Made by a program: the position numbers and the translations under genes | NCBI GenBank assembly: GCA_043421945.1 | Contig: JBHOGO010000008.1 | Span: 26,597-90,596 of the forward strand | DNA from: Thaumasiovibrio sp043421945 | Lineage (GTDB): Bacteria > Pseudomonadota > Gammaproteobacteria > Enterobacterales > Vibrionaceae | Direction: 5' to 3' | Length of the DNA stretch: 64,000 nucleotides | In this document: positions 34,129 to 42,615 of the stretch, one piece after another | How the letters are laid out: every line of letters begins with the position of its first letter | Position numbering within the stretch: position 1 is the first letter of the stretch | The notes under the pieces: model-generated | Seen by the model: the letters and a program-made list of their open reading frames with translations, nothing else | What the model was told of the DNA's origin: nothing | Databases searched by the model: none

Positions 34129-35622
34129 CTATTGTTCTTTGCGTTGAGAATATGGCTTAGCACCTAGCTCTGCAGCGGCGTTTATTACATGAAATACAGA
34201 GTGCTGCTCAGTATTACCCTGAGCTAAAAATGCACGAGGTCCACGAGCGAATAGCATAATGTCTTCACCTGCCTCAGTGACTTCAGCCAAAGGAATCAAA
34301 GCTTGCTGAATATAATCAAGCTCACCAATATCGGTATTGGTAAAGTTAGGGTTACGGCGTACTACTTTGTTATCGATGATATCAAATGTGTTTTCTGCAC
34401 CAGGACCAGTTGGGTAGGCTAAGATACCGTGTGGTTGATCATCTGCAACACCAATTGGTCCGTCATCAACAGTCCCTAAAATGTCACGTCCACGACTAGC
34501 ATAACCTGAGATGGTAAGAGGTGTTGATTGGTCTGCAGTAACGATAATCAAAGTGTCATTTACCTTACCTTGTTCGCTCAAGTTAGCGATGAGCGCATCG
34601 ACCGTTTCTGATAGCTCTTTCACTTCGTAAAGTGCTCGTTCTGCATTACCTGCTTTGTGAGCATGAGAAATACGCGCAGAATTCACATAAAGAAAGAAAT
34701 CTTTGTCATCCGATGAAATCATGTCTAGCGCTTTGAGGCTCATTTCTTTTAATGAAGGCTCATCAATGTAGCGTTGGTCAGCGGCATAACCCATATGTGA
34801 GTCACTAAATAACCCCATAACTTGCTGTGCATTGTCTATTTTACCAAAATCGAGAAGTTCGCTGCGTGAATCGATAAAGCTTCGTTTACTGTGGCCATCT
34901 AGCCAGTCAGTAATTAACGAACCGTCGGTGCGGTTTCCACCATCTTCACGGTGAGTAAATTCTCGTAAACCACCACCGAATAACACATTGATAGGCGCTG
35001 CTTCTGTGACCAGTTGCGTTGCAATATCATTGACTTTCCCTTCACAGCTCGATGGTACAGCACTTTCCCATGATGTGTTTGGGGTGTGGGCATAAGCCGC
35101 TGCGATACCTGGAGAGGTAACCCTTGCATTGGTAACTAACGCTGTCGTCATCTCTTTAGCGGTAGCCAGCTCAAGCAAGTTGATTAACTTATCATCATTT
35201 GTTTCACAGTCTGAGACATTGATATTACTTGGTAATCCAACCAGATTTGTATTGGACTTAACACCGTTCATCATGCTTGATACCGACGATGATGAGTTAC
35301 TAATCTGGTGGTCGTTTGAATATGTTTTAAGCATTGACGTGTATGGGAAGCTTTCAAAGCTTAAACGGTTTTCTTCACCCGTCATCTCTTTTAATTGCCC
35401 ATCATAAATTCTAGCAGCCGTCAGCGTACTGACGCCCATTCCTGAGCCAACAACGAGTACGACGTTACTTGCTTTTTTATTAATATGATTCGCTTTGTCT
35501 GTTGTGAAATTAAATTCATTAAGGGAGGTTTGATACCAATCTGAATTCTTTTGGTGATCTGGAATAATGCTGGAATTAGCATTATTCCAGATCACTGAGG
35601 CAATGATAGCACTTAGTATCAT
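34129..35622 (-). CDS. Alkaline-phosphatase-fold pseudoenzyme (metal ligands lost)
   Basis: A 497-residue exported paralogue of the next gene, aligned along its whole length and with an intact frame. The nucleophile is kept (S110 in ISNSSSSVSS) but its metal partners are replaced: Asp to S60 (VVGSGMG), Asp to N109, Glu to N314, Asp to S319 and His to K323 (VNSARISHAHKAG), His to Q365 (TADQSTPL), His to E450 (VTEAGEDIML); only D364 remains. Zinc-dependent catalysis is therefore not expected. It may bind a ligand or regulate or partner the active enzyme, which is inference. First gene of the unit, with a hydrophobic N-terminus that serves as a signal. Confidence 0.9.
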   Translation of the reverse strand: MILSAIIASVIWNNANSSIIPDHQKNSDWYQTSLNEFNFTTDKANHINKKASNVVLVVGSGMGVSTLTAARIYDGQLKEMTGEENRLSFESFPYTSMLKTYSNDHQISNSSSSVSSMMNGVKSNTNLVGLPSNINVSDCETNDDKLINLLELATAKEMTTALVTNARVTSPGIAAAYAHTPNTSWESAVPSSCEGKVNDIATQLVTEAAPINVLFGGGLREFTHREDGGNRTDGSLITDWLDGHSKRSFIDSRSELLDFGKIDNAQQVMGLFSDSHMGYAADQRYIDEPSLKEMSLKALDMISSDDKDFFLYVNSARISHAHKAGNAERALYEVKELSETVDALIANLSEQGKVNDTLIIVTADQSTPLTISGYASRGRDILGTVDDGPIGVADDQPHGILAYPTGPGAENTFDIIDNKVVRRNPNFTNTDIGELDYIQQALIPLAEVTEAGEDIMLFARGPRAFLAQGNTEQHSVFHVINAAAELGAKPYSQRKEQ

Positions 35623-36490
35623 TAATTACTCCTTGGAAAAAGAAGAGCGTATTTGGTTTGTTTATGAAATAAATATGTCACGTAAATTAATTTTAATCAA
35701 GGGTTGTTATTAAAGATTATTTAAACTTTTGAGTGTGTAATTTATAATTCATGATATCATTTTGGTGAATGCGGTGTTGCATTTATATTACCGCTACCTA
35801 TCCCTGCCAGGAAACGTTTCATTAGATTTTTACTGAATATTGATCCATAAAATTTATGATTTCAATCTTTTTGATGGAATTGTTTGCTGTTTGAACAGTA
35901 TTTTGCTGTTGTATGATTGTTTTTTTAGTTGTAGAATAATTTTCGTTGAAACGTTTTTATTTGGTTTTGTTGTCTGTTTAGTATTTGGTGAGATAATGAG
36001 CTTTTAATGCTTGTATAATTATTTTTATGGTTGTGTTGTTTATACCTTTTATTAAAGGGGGTTATTGCTGTTTGTTTTATTAAGGTGGGGCTGTAAAATT
36101 TAATACTTGTGTTTTTGTTGTGGGGTTTTAATTTATTTATGTTTTGGTTCTATATTGGTTGTTGTTAATAAGCGCAACTTTTCTGGCTTGTAGATTATTG
36201 TTTCAGTATTAATGTACACTTTATTATCATCCTGTTTTTATCAATCTTGCTTTGTTTGACTATCAGCTATTTCGCATATTCCATTTCTATTCATCCATTT
36301 TGTCGCGATATCTTTGCAGTAACCTTCCTATCTCCTTCATGGGCTAGTGACCGTTTGGTCAAAACTTTGAACGCAAGAAGACGGCATTCCTGTCGCAATT
36401 TAATGTGCGGAGGGGTTCTCTGAGGGGAGGGGCTTTTTGTGGTTATGCTTTTAATTTTTCCATTTTTTCGTCTTTATCATTCACTCTTCG
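35623..36490. other. Long AT-rich gap with no gene
   Basis: About 870 bases, strongly T-rich on the plus strand, with no reading frame of interest. It contains the promoter of the phosphatase pair. A perfect dyad lies at 36348-36361 (separate entry). The composition is that of horizontally acquired or H-NS-bound DNA, but no mobile gene is visible. Confidence 0.6.
36348..36361. promoter_or_regulatory. Palindrome TGACC-GTTT-GGTCA, TetR-type operator candidate
   Basis: A perfect 5-bp dyad with a 4-base centre inside a gene-free region upstream of the decayed gshA. Spacing and GACC/GGTC halves resemble operators of some TetR-family repressors such as NemR. No TetR gene is in the window. Confidence 0.35.
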
Positions 36491-36567
36491 TCTTAGGGAG
36501 GGCAAAGCAACTTATGTGAAGTGAATGAATGAAAAAGATCGACGCTGTCGCGATAGGCATCGATATG

Positions 36568-36935
36568 TTTCCTTTCTAAACAACCTCACCCATCTGCTTT
36601 AGGCTCAGCGCTGAAGCATCCGATGATCACCACCGATTTCGCAGAGGCGCAGCTAGAATTAGTGACGCCAGCGTTAAGCGATAGAAAAGCAACGTTTGAA
36701 ACTCTGGAGGTTTTGCATTATTTTGTCGCGTCTCATTTACCGACGAATGAAACACTGTGAGCAGCAAGTATGCCGCCTGTATTGCCAGATGAAGAGGCGA
36801 TTAATACTGCTGGTTATGGGCTTTCAAATGTGGGACAGCTGAATAGATGTTATCGGAATGGACTGGCGCATCGCCTGCTGTCGATTAGAGTTATGTTCTC
36901 AGTTACCACCTACTTCTCTACTCGAAACGCTGGAT
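36568..36935 (+). pseudogene. gshA: gshA (glutamate-cysteine ligase) remnant
   Basis: In one frame the plus strand encodes PHPSALGSALKHPMITTDFA, EAQLELVTPA, a stop codon where the family has Trp (NETL-stop-AASMPP, TGA at 36757-36759), then DEEAINTAGYGLSNVGQLN and CYRNGLAHR. This matches the middle of proteobacterial GshA (ALGSAL.H..ITTDFAEALLEFITP, W.LSMP, IELAQYG.SN.G, YR.GL..R). About 120 codons remain; both ends and the conserved ISGIHYNFS block are missing. Frame is lost after 36880. It sits just upstream of a glutathione synthetase gene, so a two-gene glutathione operon has probably lost its first member. Confidence 0.85.
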
Positions 36936-37008
36936 GACGATACAGCACGCCGATCAAATTTTGGTGATGAATGTGGGCGCCTGCGTGGCGTAAACAGAAT
37001 GAAAGAGC

Positions 37009-38487
37009 ATGAAAATGAACACAAATAAAGAGCACATCGCTTCTTCGCATATACCTCAACAAGTTATTGAAGATGCCTGTGAATGGGCGGTAATGCACGG
37101 TGTTGCGTTTCGACAAAAAGATAACACAGCCAGACATTGCCCATTTAGTATTGCGCCAATGACGATGGAGCGACAGGTCTTTGAGCACATTCAGAAAGTG
37201 ACTCCATTGATTGCGAAGCTGATTAGTCATGTGTCGGAAGACCACGATTTTTTACAGTCATCATTAAGTGATATGTCTAAAGCGGATCCTTTCTTTGGGC
37301 GCTTAATGTCGTTACATCAGCAAGGGCATGGCGATATTGGTCATCGAATGACACCCGCTCGACAACCACTACTCATCATGCGAACTGACTTTATGGACGA
37401 TCGTCATTTTGGGGCTAAAGTGATCGAGTTTAATGGTATTGCCGCTGGCATGGGGCCTTTTGGGCAACGTGCGACGGAGTTCCATCAGTTTATGCAAAAC
37501 CAATGGCCTGAAACTTATCGTGATTGGTTGGAAGATACCTCTGTGACACCCGCGGAAAATGTCGGTTTAGAGCAACTGGCGTTCGGTATTGCGACAACTG
37601 CGAAACAGATTCAAGCCGAATTTGATGAAAATGGTCAACCGACCTTTCTGATGGTTGTCCAAGCAAATGAAGATAACGTTTACGATCAACATCTACTGGA
37701 AGTGGCATTGCAAAAGCTCGGTGTTCGTACGGTTCGACGTACATTCGAACAGTTAAGTAATGAACTTTCAACTGGCGAAAATAAGCGCTTGATGCTGGCT
37801 GGTATCGGTGCGATTGATGTGGTTTACCTCCGCGCGGGTTATCAATATATCGATTATTGTTCCTCGGAACGCAATGAAGCGGTTTGTTGTCATACATTGA
37901 GCCAAACGCGGTTGTTTATCGAGCAGCATCATGTCGCGGTGAATGCAACAATTAGCCAGCAATTGGCGACCAGTAAGTCTATGCAAATGCTACTGACAAT
38001 GATGCCCGCACAAGAGTATCTTCGCTGGGGATTAACACTTGAAGAAGCAGAACTGGTGAAAAGTGTACTTGCTGATATGAAACCGATTAACCGTGAGGCG
38101 ATTGATTGGTTTAACCACGAAGCGAATAAGCAAGAGTGGGTGTTAAAAAATCAGGGCGAGGGGGGTGGTCATTGTGTCTTTGGGGATGACATTACCGAGA
38201 AGCTCTCTCAACTTTCACCGACAGAGTATGACGCGTGGGCGCTGATGCAGCGCTTGTACCCTCATGAACGAGAGAAGCCTACCGTCGCAGTACGAGATGG
38301 TGTACAAACTGTCGTGGATGATCTTGTCAGTGAAATTGGTCTGTTTACGGTGAATTATCGTGGGGAGGCAATGACAGAGCTTGATGGCTATGCGGGTTAC
38401 CTGATCAGGAGTAAACCGGCAAGTGAAAATGAAGGCGGTATTCATAGCGGCAAAGGGATACTGGATTCGCTGACACTCGTCGGTTAA
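37009..38487 (+). CDS. Eukaryotic-type glutathione synthetase
   Basis: A 492-residue ATP-grasp enzyme of the GSS type found in eukaryotes, not the 315-residue GshB of proteobacteria. Visible blocks: LIMRTDFMDDRH with VIEFNGIAAGMG (substrate side), DVVYLRAGYQ, MPAQEYLRWG, the ATP-binding loop WVLKNQGEGGGHCVFGDD (about 376-393), and the C-terminal glycine-rich ENEGGIHSGKGILDSL that matches the family's alanine/glycine lid loop. It should join gamma-glutamylcysteine and glycine. The start is 37009, or the ATG at 37015 that has GAG 7 bases upstream. It follows the gshA remnant, so its substrate must come from another gene. Confidence 0.85.
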   Translation: MKMNTNKEHIASSHIPQQVIEDACEWAVMHGVAFRQKDNTARHCPFSIAPMTMERQVFEHIQKVTPLIAKLISHVSEDHDFLQSSLSDMSKADPFFGRLMSLHQQGHGDIGHRMTPARQPLLIMRTDFMDDRHFGAKVIEFNGIAAGMGPFGQRATEFHQFMQNQWPETYRDWLEDTSVTPAENVGLEQLAFGIATTAKQIQAEFDENGQPTFLMVVQANEDNVYDQHLLEVALQKLGVRTVRRTFEQLSNELSTGENKRLMLAGIGAIDVVYLRAGYQYIDYCSSERNEAVCCHTLSQTRLFIEQHHVAVNATISQQLATSKSMQMLLTMMPAQEYLRWGLTLEEAELVKSVLADMKPINREAIDWFNHEANKQEWVLKNQGEGGGHCVFGDDITEKLSQLSPTEYDAWALMQRLYPHEREKPTVAVRDGVQTVVDDLVSEIGLFTVNYRGEAMTELDGYAGYLIRSKPASENEGGIHSGKGILDSLTLVG

Positions 38488-38525
38488 TGGATGAAGCCAT
38501 CAATCATCAAGCATCAATTAATAAT

Positions 38526-38550
38526 GTAGAGCGAGTTGTTCTCGCTCTAC
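38526..38550. terminator. Terminator hairpin between convergent genes
   Basis: Perfect 10-bp stem GTAGAGCGAG/CTCGCTCTAC with loop TTGTT. It sits between the glutathione synthetase and DUF1499 genes. T runs are weak on both sides. Confidence 0.65.
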
Positions 38551-38570
38551 CATTTGATTGACGGTTCAGA

Positions 38571-39311
38571 TTACTGATTAAATTTTTCAGTAAATGCCAT
38601 GATTCGGGCTGCATTTGCGCCGCGATCACTGCGACCAACTCGAGACACACTACGGATATCGACACGGCTTTCGCTGTTGATCGGTGTGACCTTAACGACA
38701 ACATCATCCATAAAACCAAAAAAGAAGGTTTTAGCGGTTGCTTCAAAGCGTAATGCCTCTGGCTCTTCAGCAATAATTTCCCATCCGTTATCTTTCGCAA
38801 CACCAAGGGCTTTTGCGTACGCATCCGCAGCAGAAAGCGTTGACGGTATTGGTTTAATGTAGGGGTAGAGTTTTTCCTGTATTACGGCGACCTCTTCTCC
38901 TGCATAAATGAGTGAGTTTTTGGCACCCGCACGTGTATCGTCAAGTACTAAAAATGCAGGCGGGTTCGTGGTATCGGTTGTTATATCATGGATTGCAGGC
39001 CCACGTTTTGTTGGTTTAATGATGCCATGGAGCATGGGGGCAATGAGACTAAGCCCGATGAATACCGCAATCAAAGCCTTGAGTGCGCCAATTCGATTAC
39101 GAGTGACTAATTGATAGATGAGCCCGAGCGAGCTTAAAGCGAGTAGAGAGAGCCCAATAGGGTTGAGGTAATTTCGAATGTAGCCAAAGCCAACGGTGGG
39201 GTCCCACAGACCCATACGTGCTCCAAAGACCATCACTGTAACCGCTAATACAGCGGTAAAGGCGAGGATTAATAATAATGTTCCAATATGTGATGTGCGG
39301 TTGTTCGTCAT
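38571..39311 (-). CDS. DUF1499 family membrane protein
   Basis: A 246-residue protein. Three N-terminal hydrophobic helices (about 10-32, 48-68, 76-97) are followed by a DUF1499 domain: NPPAFLVLDDTRAGAKN, YPYIKPIPSTLSAADAYAKA, GWEIIAEEPEALRFEATAKT, VDIRSVSRVGRSDRGANAAR. The last block is the most conserved family signature. The function of DUF1499 is unknown. It is probably monocistronic, downstream of but separated from the RND pump genes. Confidence 0.87.
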   Translation of the reverse strand: MTNNRTSHIGTLLLILAFTAVLAVTVMVFGARMGLWDPTVGFGYIRNYLNPIGLSLLALSSLGLIYQLVTRNRIGALKALIAVFIGLSLIAPMLHGIIKPTKRGPAIHDITTDTTNPPAFLVLDDTRAGAKNSLIYAGEEVAVIQEKLYPYIKPIPSTLSAADAYAKALGVAKDNGWEIIAEEPEALRFEATAKTFFFGFMDDVVVKVTPINSESRVDIRSVSRVGRSDRGANAARIMAFTEKFNQ

Positions 39312-39456
39312 TTTCTATCCTTTGAAAGTTTTCAGTAAGGCATGGTGAGCCACTCCTCGGCTCGCCATGCCTTCGCTTTATCATTTCTTTGTTTTGTTAT
39401 TTCTTTGTTTTGTCATCACAATATTTATGACAGCTAAGTCCTAATACTGGGGTTGG

Positions 39457-42400
39457 TTATTCGGTAGTGTTTGCTATTGCTGTTTTTTCATCGATTGCTT
39501 TATCATCTGCTTTGTTACCTGTTTTAAAGCGGTTGCAGATCAAAACAAAAAACAGCGGTGCAAAATAAAGCACAAGTACAGTCGCAGCCATCATGCCGCC
39601 CATGACCGAAGTACCTATTGCATTACGTGCGTTAGCACCAGCTCCTGTGCTGAGCACTAAGGGTAAAACACCGAGCCCAAAGGTGAGTGACGTCATAAAG
39701 ATTGGACGCAAACGCATCTCACACGCTTGAACTGTTGCATCGATAATATTCATCCCTTTGTCGTATAGCTCTTTAGCAAACTCAACAATCAATATTGCGT
39801 TTCGAGCTGTTAAACCAATGGTCGTCAATACACCGACTTGGAAGTAAACATCGTTTTCAAGACCTCGTAACATGATTGCCGCTAGTGCGCCAAGGACTCC
39901 TAAAGGAACAACAAGAATAATGGCAATTGGAATGCTCCAGCTTTCATATAACGCAGCTAAGCAGAGGAAGACCATTAAGATGGATATTGCGTACAGGATG
40001 GGCGCTTGGTTACCGGCCTCGATCTCTTGGTAGGACATTCCCGTCCAGCTCACTTGCACATCGTTTGAAATCTCTGCGGCTAATCTATCGATTTCAGCCA
40101 TCGCGTCACCAGTACTGTAACCAGAGGCCGCTTCACCGACAATTTCAACAGCAGAGTTACCGTTATAACGCTGCAGTTGAGGAGAGCCTTGACCCCAATG
40201 ATAAGTACTGAACGCGGAGATTGGCACCATCTCACCGTTGTTGTTACGCACAAACCATAAGTTTAGGTCTTCTGGTGTCATGCGATACTCAGCGTCAGCC
40301 TGAATGTAAACCTTTTTAGAACGGCCACGGTCAATAAAATCATTGACGTATGACGATGCCCAAGCAATCGAAAGTGATTGGTTGATGTCATCAATTTCTA
40401 AACCAAGCACTTTGGCTTTTTCATAGTCAACATCAAGGAACAACTGTGCGGTATCTTCTAGGCCGTTTGGACGTGTGTTTTGCAATAACGGGCTTTGTGC
40501 TGCGGCACCGAGTAGCTGGTTTCTAACCTCGATCAGTTTGTCATGACCAATAGAACCCACGTCTTCTAGGTAGAAGTCAAAGCCCGTTGAGGTACCGAGT
40601 TCACGAATGGCTGGACTACTAAAGGCGAAGATTTGTGCGTCTTTGTAACTTGAAAACTCACCCATCACACGGGCGATAATGGAATCAACATCGGTCCCAG
40701 ATTCAGTCCTTTCTCCCCAATCTTTCAAGCCAACAAATGCCATACCTGCGTTCTGCCCAGAACCTGAAAAGTTGAATCCTGAAACAGTAAATACATGATT
40801 AACGGTATGCGACTCATTCTCCTCAAAGTAATCCTTAATATCTAACATCACTTCTTGTGTCTTCTGTAATGTCGTACCGGTTGGTGTGGTGACCATCACC
40901 ATGAAGTCACCTTGGTCTTCATTAGGTAAAAATGAACTCGGAAGTATGTTGTACAGATAAGCGGTACCAGCAAAAAGCATTATGTAGATAAAAACGAAGC
41001 GCAATGGGCGCTGTAAAGCGTGTTTAACGGAATAGCGGTACTTATCAGATAGCTTGTCAAACAGCCGATTAAAATGCACAAAAAGTTTAACGTTTGATTC
41101 TTTATCGACAGGCTTTAAAAGTGTTGCACACAGTACTGGCGTGAGGACCAATGCAACGATGACGGATAGCACCATCGCCGATACAATCGTCAGTGAAAAC
41201 TGCTGATAAATAACGCCCGTTGAACCTGACATAAACGCCATAGGTATAAATACAACGGACAATACTGTCGTGATACCAATTAAAGCACTGGTAATTTGCC
41301 CCATTGATTTCTTCGTTGCGTCGAGAGGAGATAAGTCCTCTTCATGCATCAAACGCTCAACGTTTTCTACAACGACGATGGCATCATCAACCAGTAGACC
41401 AATAGCCAACACCAAACCGAACATGGTGAGAATATTAATTGAAAAGCCCAGTACTGCCATCACACCAAAAGTACCAAGCAGTACGACGGGAACGGCGATC
41501 GTCGGGATCAAAGTTGCTCTGAAATTTTGCAAAAATAGCAACATGACGATAAACACAAGCCCGACGGCTTCAAAGAGTGTTTTGACTACCTCACTGATAG
41601 AGAGTCGAATAAACAAATTGTTATCGGTCGTTTTAACGAGCGCTAGTCCTTCAGGGAAGCCTTTAGAGAGTTGTTCTAATTTTTCGTCAACAGCATCTTG
41701 TGTATCTAACGAGTTGGCGCCCGTTGCAAGGGTGATCGCAATGCCTGAAGAGTCCTTGCCCATATAGGCAGGGATCGATGACGATTCTTCGCTGGCTAAC
41801 TCTACACGAGCGACGTCTCTGAGCTTAACCTGAGCGCCATCACTGTCGACTTTAATTAAGATGTTTTCAAACTCTTCAACGCTCGTTAATAAGCTTTGTG
41901 CCGTAATACTGGCATTAATTAACTGAGAATCAATCGCTGGAGTACCACCCAATTGTCCAACCGTCACTTGGCTGTTTTGAACGGAAACCGCATTTGAAAC
42001 GTCAACAGGTGTGAGGCTATAGCTATTTAATTTGGCAGGATCTAACCAGATACGCATCGCATAGGATGGGCCAAAAATGGTGACGTCTCCTACGCCGTTC
42101 ACGCGGCTCAAGATATCTTTGATGCTTGAATTTGCGTAATCTTGAATATCGCCTGCACTCATGCTTCCATCAGGCGAGTATAGGTTGGTGACCGACATAA
42201 AACCTGACGTACTTTTGGTTACCGAAGTACCTTGATTTTGTACCGCCGTCGGTAAGCGATTGCTTACTTGCTGTAAGCTATTTTGAACCTGAACCTGCGC
42301 GGTATCCGGGTCGGTGTCTGCACTAAAGGTCAGTGTGATACTGGCATTACCCGAAGAGTCACTTTTTGACGCCATATACAGCAGGTTATCTAACCCGGTC

Positions 42401-42612
42401 ATACCTTGTTCAATCACCTGAGTCACACTGTCTTCAATCGTTTTAGCGGAAGCACCAGGGTATGAGGTTGAAATGGTGACGGCAGGAGGAGCGATGGTCG
42501 GATATTGCGCAACGGGCAGGGTAACAACAGCAGCAACGCCCGTGAGCATTATTACGATAGAGATTACCCAAGCAAAAATGGGTCTGTTTATAAAAAAGTT
42601 CGATAAGGACAT
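39457..42612 (-). CDS. RND efflux pump inner-membrane permease (HAE1/AcrB family)
   Basis: A 1051-residue proton-driven multidrug permease, the usual AcrB length. It starts MSLSNFFINRPIFAWVISIV, has the LPVAQYPTIAPPAVTI periplasmic start, the proton-relay Asp pair in TM4 (AIGLLVDDAIVVVENVERLM), the Gly-rich GFNFSGSGQNAGMAF loop and the C-terminal RLRPIFMTSLTFGLGVLPLV. It forms a trimer with the adaptor encoded 3 bases upstream. No outer-membrane TolC-like gene is adjacent, so it probably uses a genome-encoded TolC. Confidence 0.95.
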   Translation of the reverse strand: MSLSNFFINRPIFAWVISIVIMLTGVAAVVTLPVAQYPTIAPPAVTISTSYPGASAKTIEDSVTQVIEQGMTGLDNLLYMASKSDSSGNASITLTFSADTDPDTAQVQVQNSLQQVSNRLPTAVQNQGTSVTKSTSGFMSVTNLYSPDGSMSAGDIQDYANSSIKDILSRVNGVGDVTIFGPSYAMRIWLDPAKLNSYSLTPVDVSNAVSVQNSQVTVGQLGGTPAIDSQLINASITAQSLLTSVEEFENILIKVDSDGAQVKLRDVARVELASEESSSIPAYMGKDSSGIAITLATGANSLDTQDAVDEKLEQLSKGFPEGLALVKTTDNNLFIRLSISEVVKTLFEAVGLVFIVMLLFLQNFRATLIPTIAVPVVLLGTFGVMAVLGFSINILTMFGLVLAIGLLVDDAIVVVENVERLMHEEDLSPLDATKKSMGQITSALIGITTVLSVVFIPMAFMSGSTGVIYQQFSLTIVSAMVLSVIVALVLTPVLCATLLKPVDKESNVKLFVHFNRLFDKLSDKYRYSVKHALQRPLRFVFIYIMLFAGTAYLYNILPSSFLPNEDQGDFMVMVTTPTGTTLQKTQEVMLDIKDYFEENESHTVNHVFTVSGFNFSGSGQNAGMAFVGLKDWGERTESGTDVDSIIARVMGEFSSYKDAQIFAFSSPAIRELGTSTGFDFYLEDVGSIGHDKLIEVRNQLLGAAAQSPLLQNTRPNGLEDTAQLFLDVDYEKAKVLGLEIDDINQSLSIAWASSYVNDFIDRGRSKKVYIQADAEYRMTPEDLNLWFVRNNNGEMVPISAFSTYHWGQGSPQLQRYNGNSAVEIVGEAASGYSTGDAMAEIDRLAAEISNDVQVSWTGMSYQEIEAGNQAPILYAISILMVFLCLAALYESWSIPIAIILVVPLGVLGALAAIMLRGLENDVYFQVGVLTTIGLTARNAILIVEFAKELYDKGMNIIDATVQACEMRLRPIFMTSLTFGLGVLPLVLSTGAGANARNAIGTSVMGGMMAATVLVLYFAPLFFVLICNRFKTGNKADDKAIDEKTAIANTTE

Positions 42613-42615
42613 GAT

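Noticed and set aside
35640..35720. Possible Pho box upstream of the phosphatase pair
   Set aside because: Only isolated GTGACAT-like bases; no pair of CTGTCAT-type repeats at the right spacing.
36910..37245. 111-codon minus-strand frame at the start of the glutathione synthetase gene
   Set aside because: Overlaps the real plus-strand start and has no family features.
37490..37897. 135-codon minus-strand frame inside the glutathione synthetase gene
   Set aside because: Antisense shadow with no ribosome site or recognisable domain.
41270..41767. 165-codon plus-strand frame inside the RND permease
   Set aside because: Long but antisense to strongly conserved permease codons; low-complexity Ser/Thr-rich translation typical of a shadow frame.
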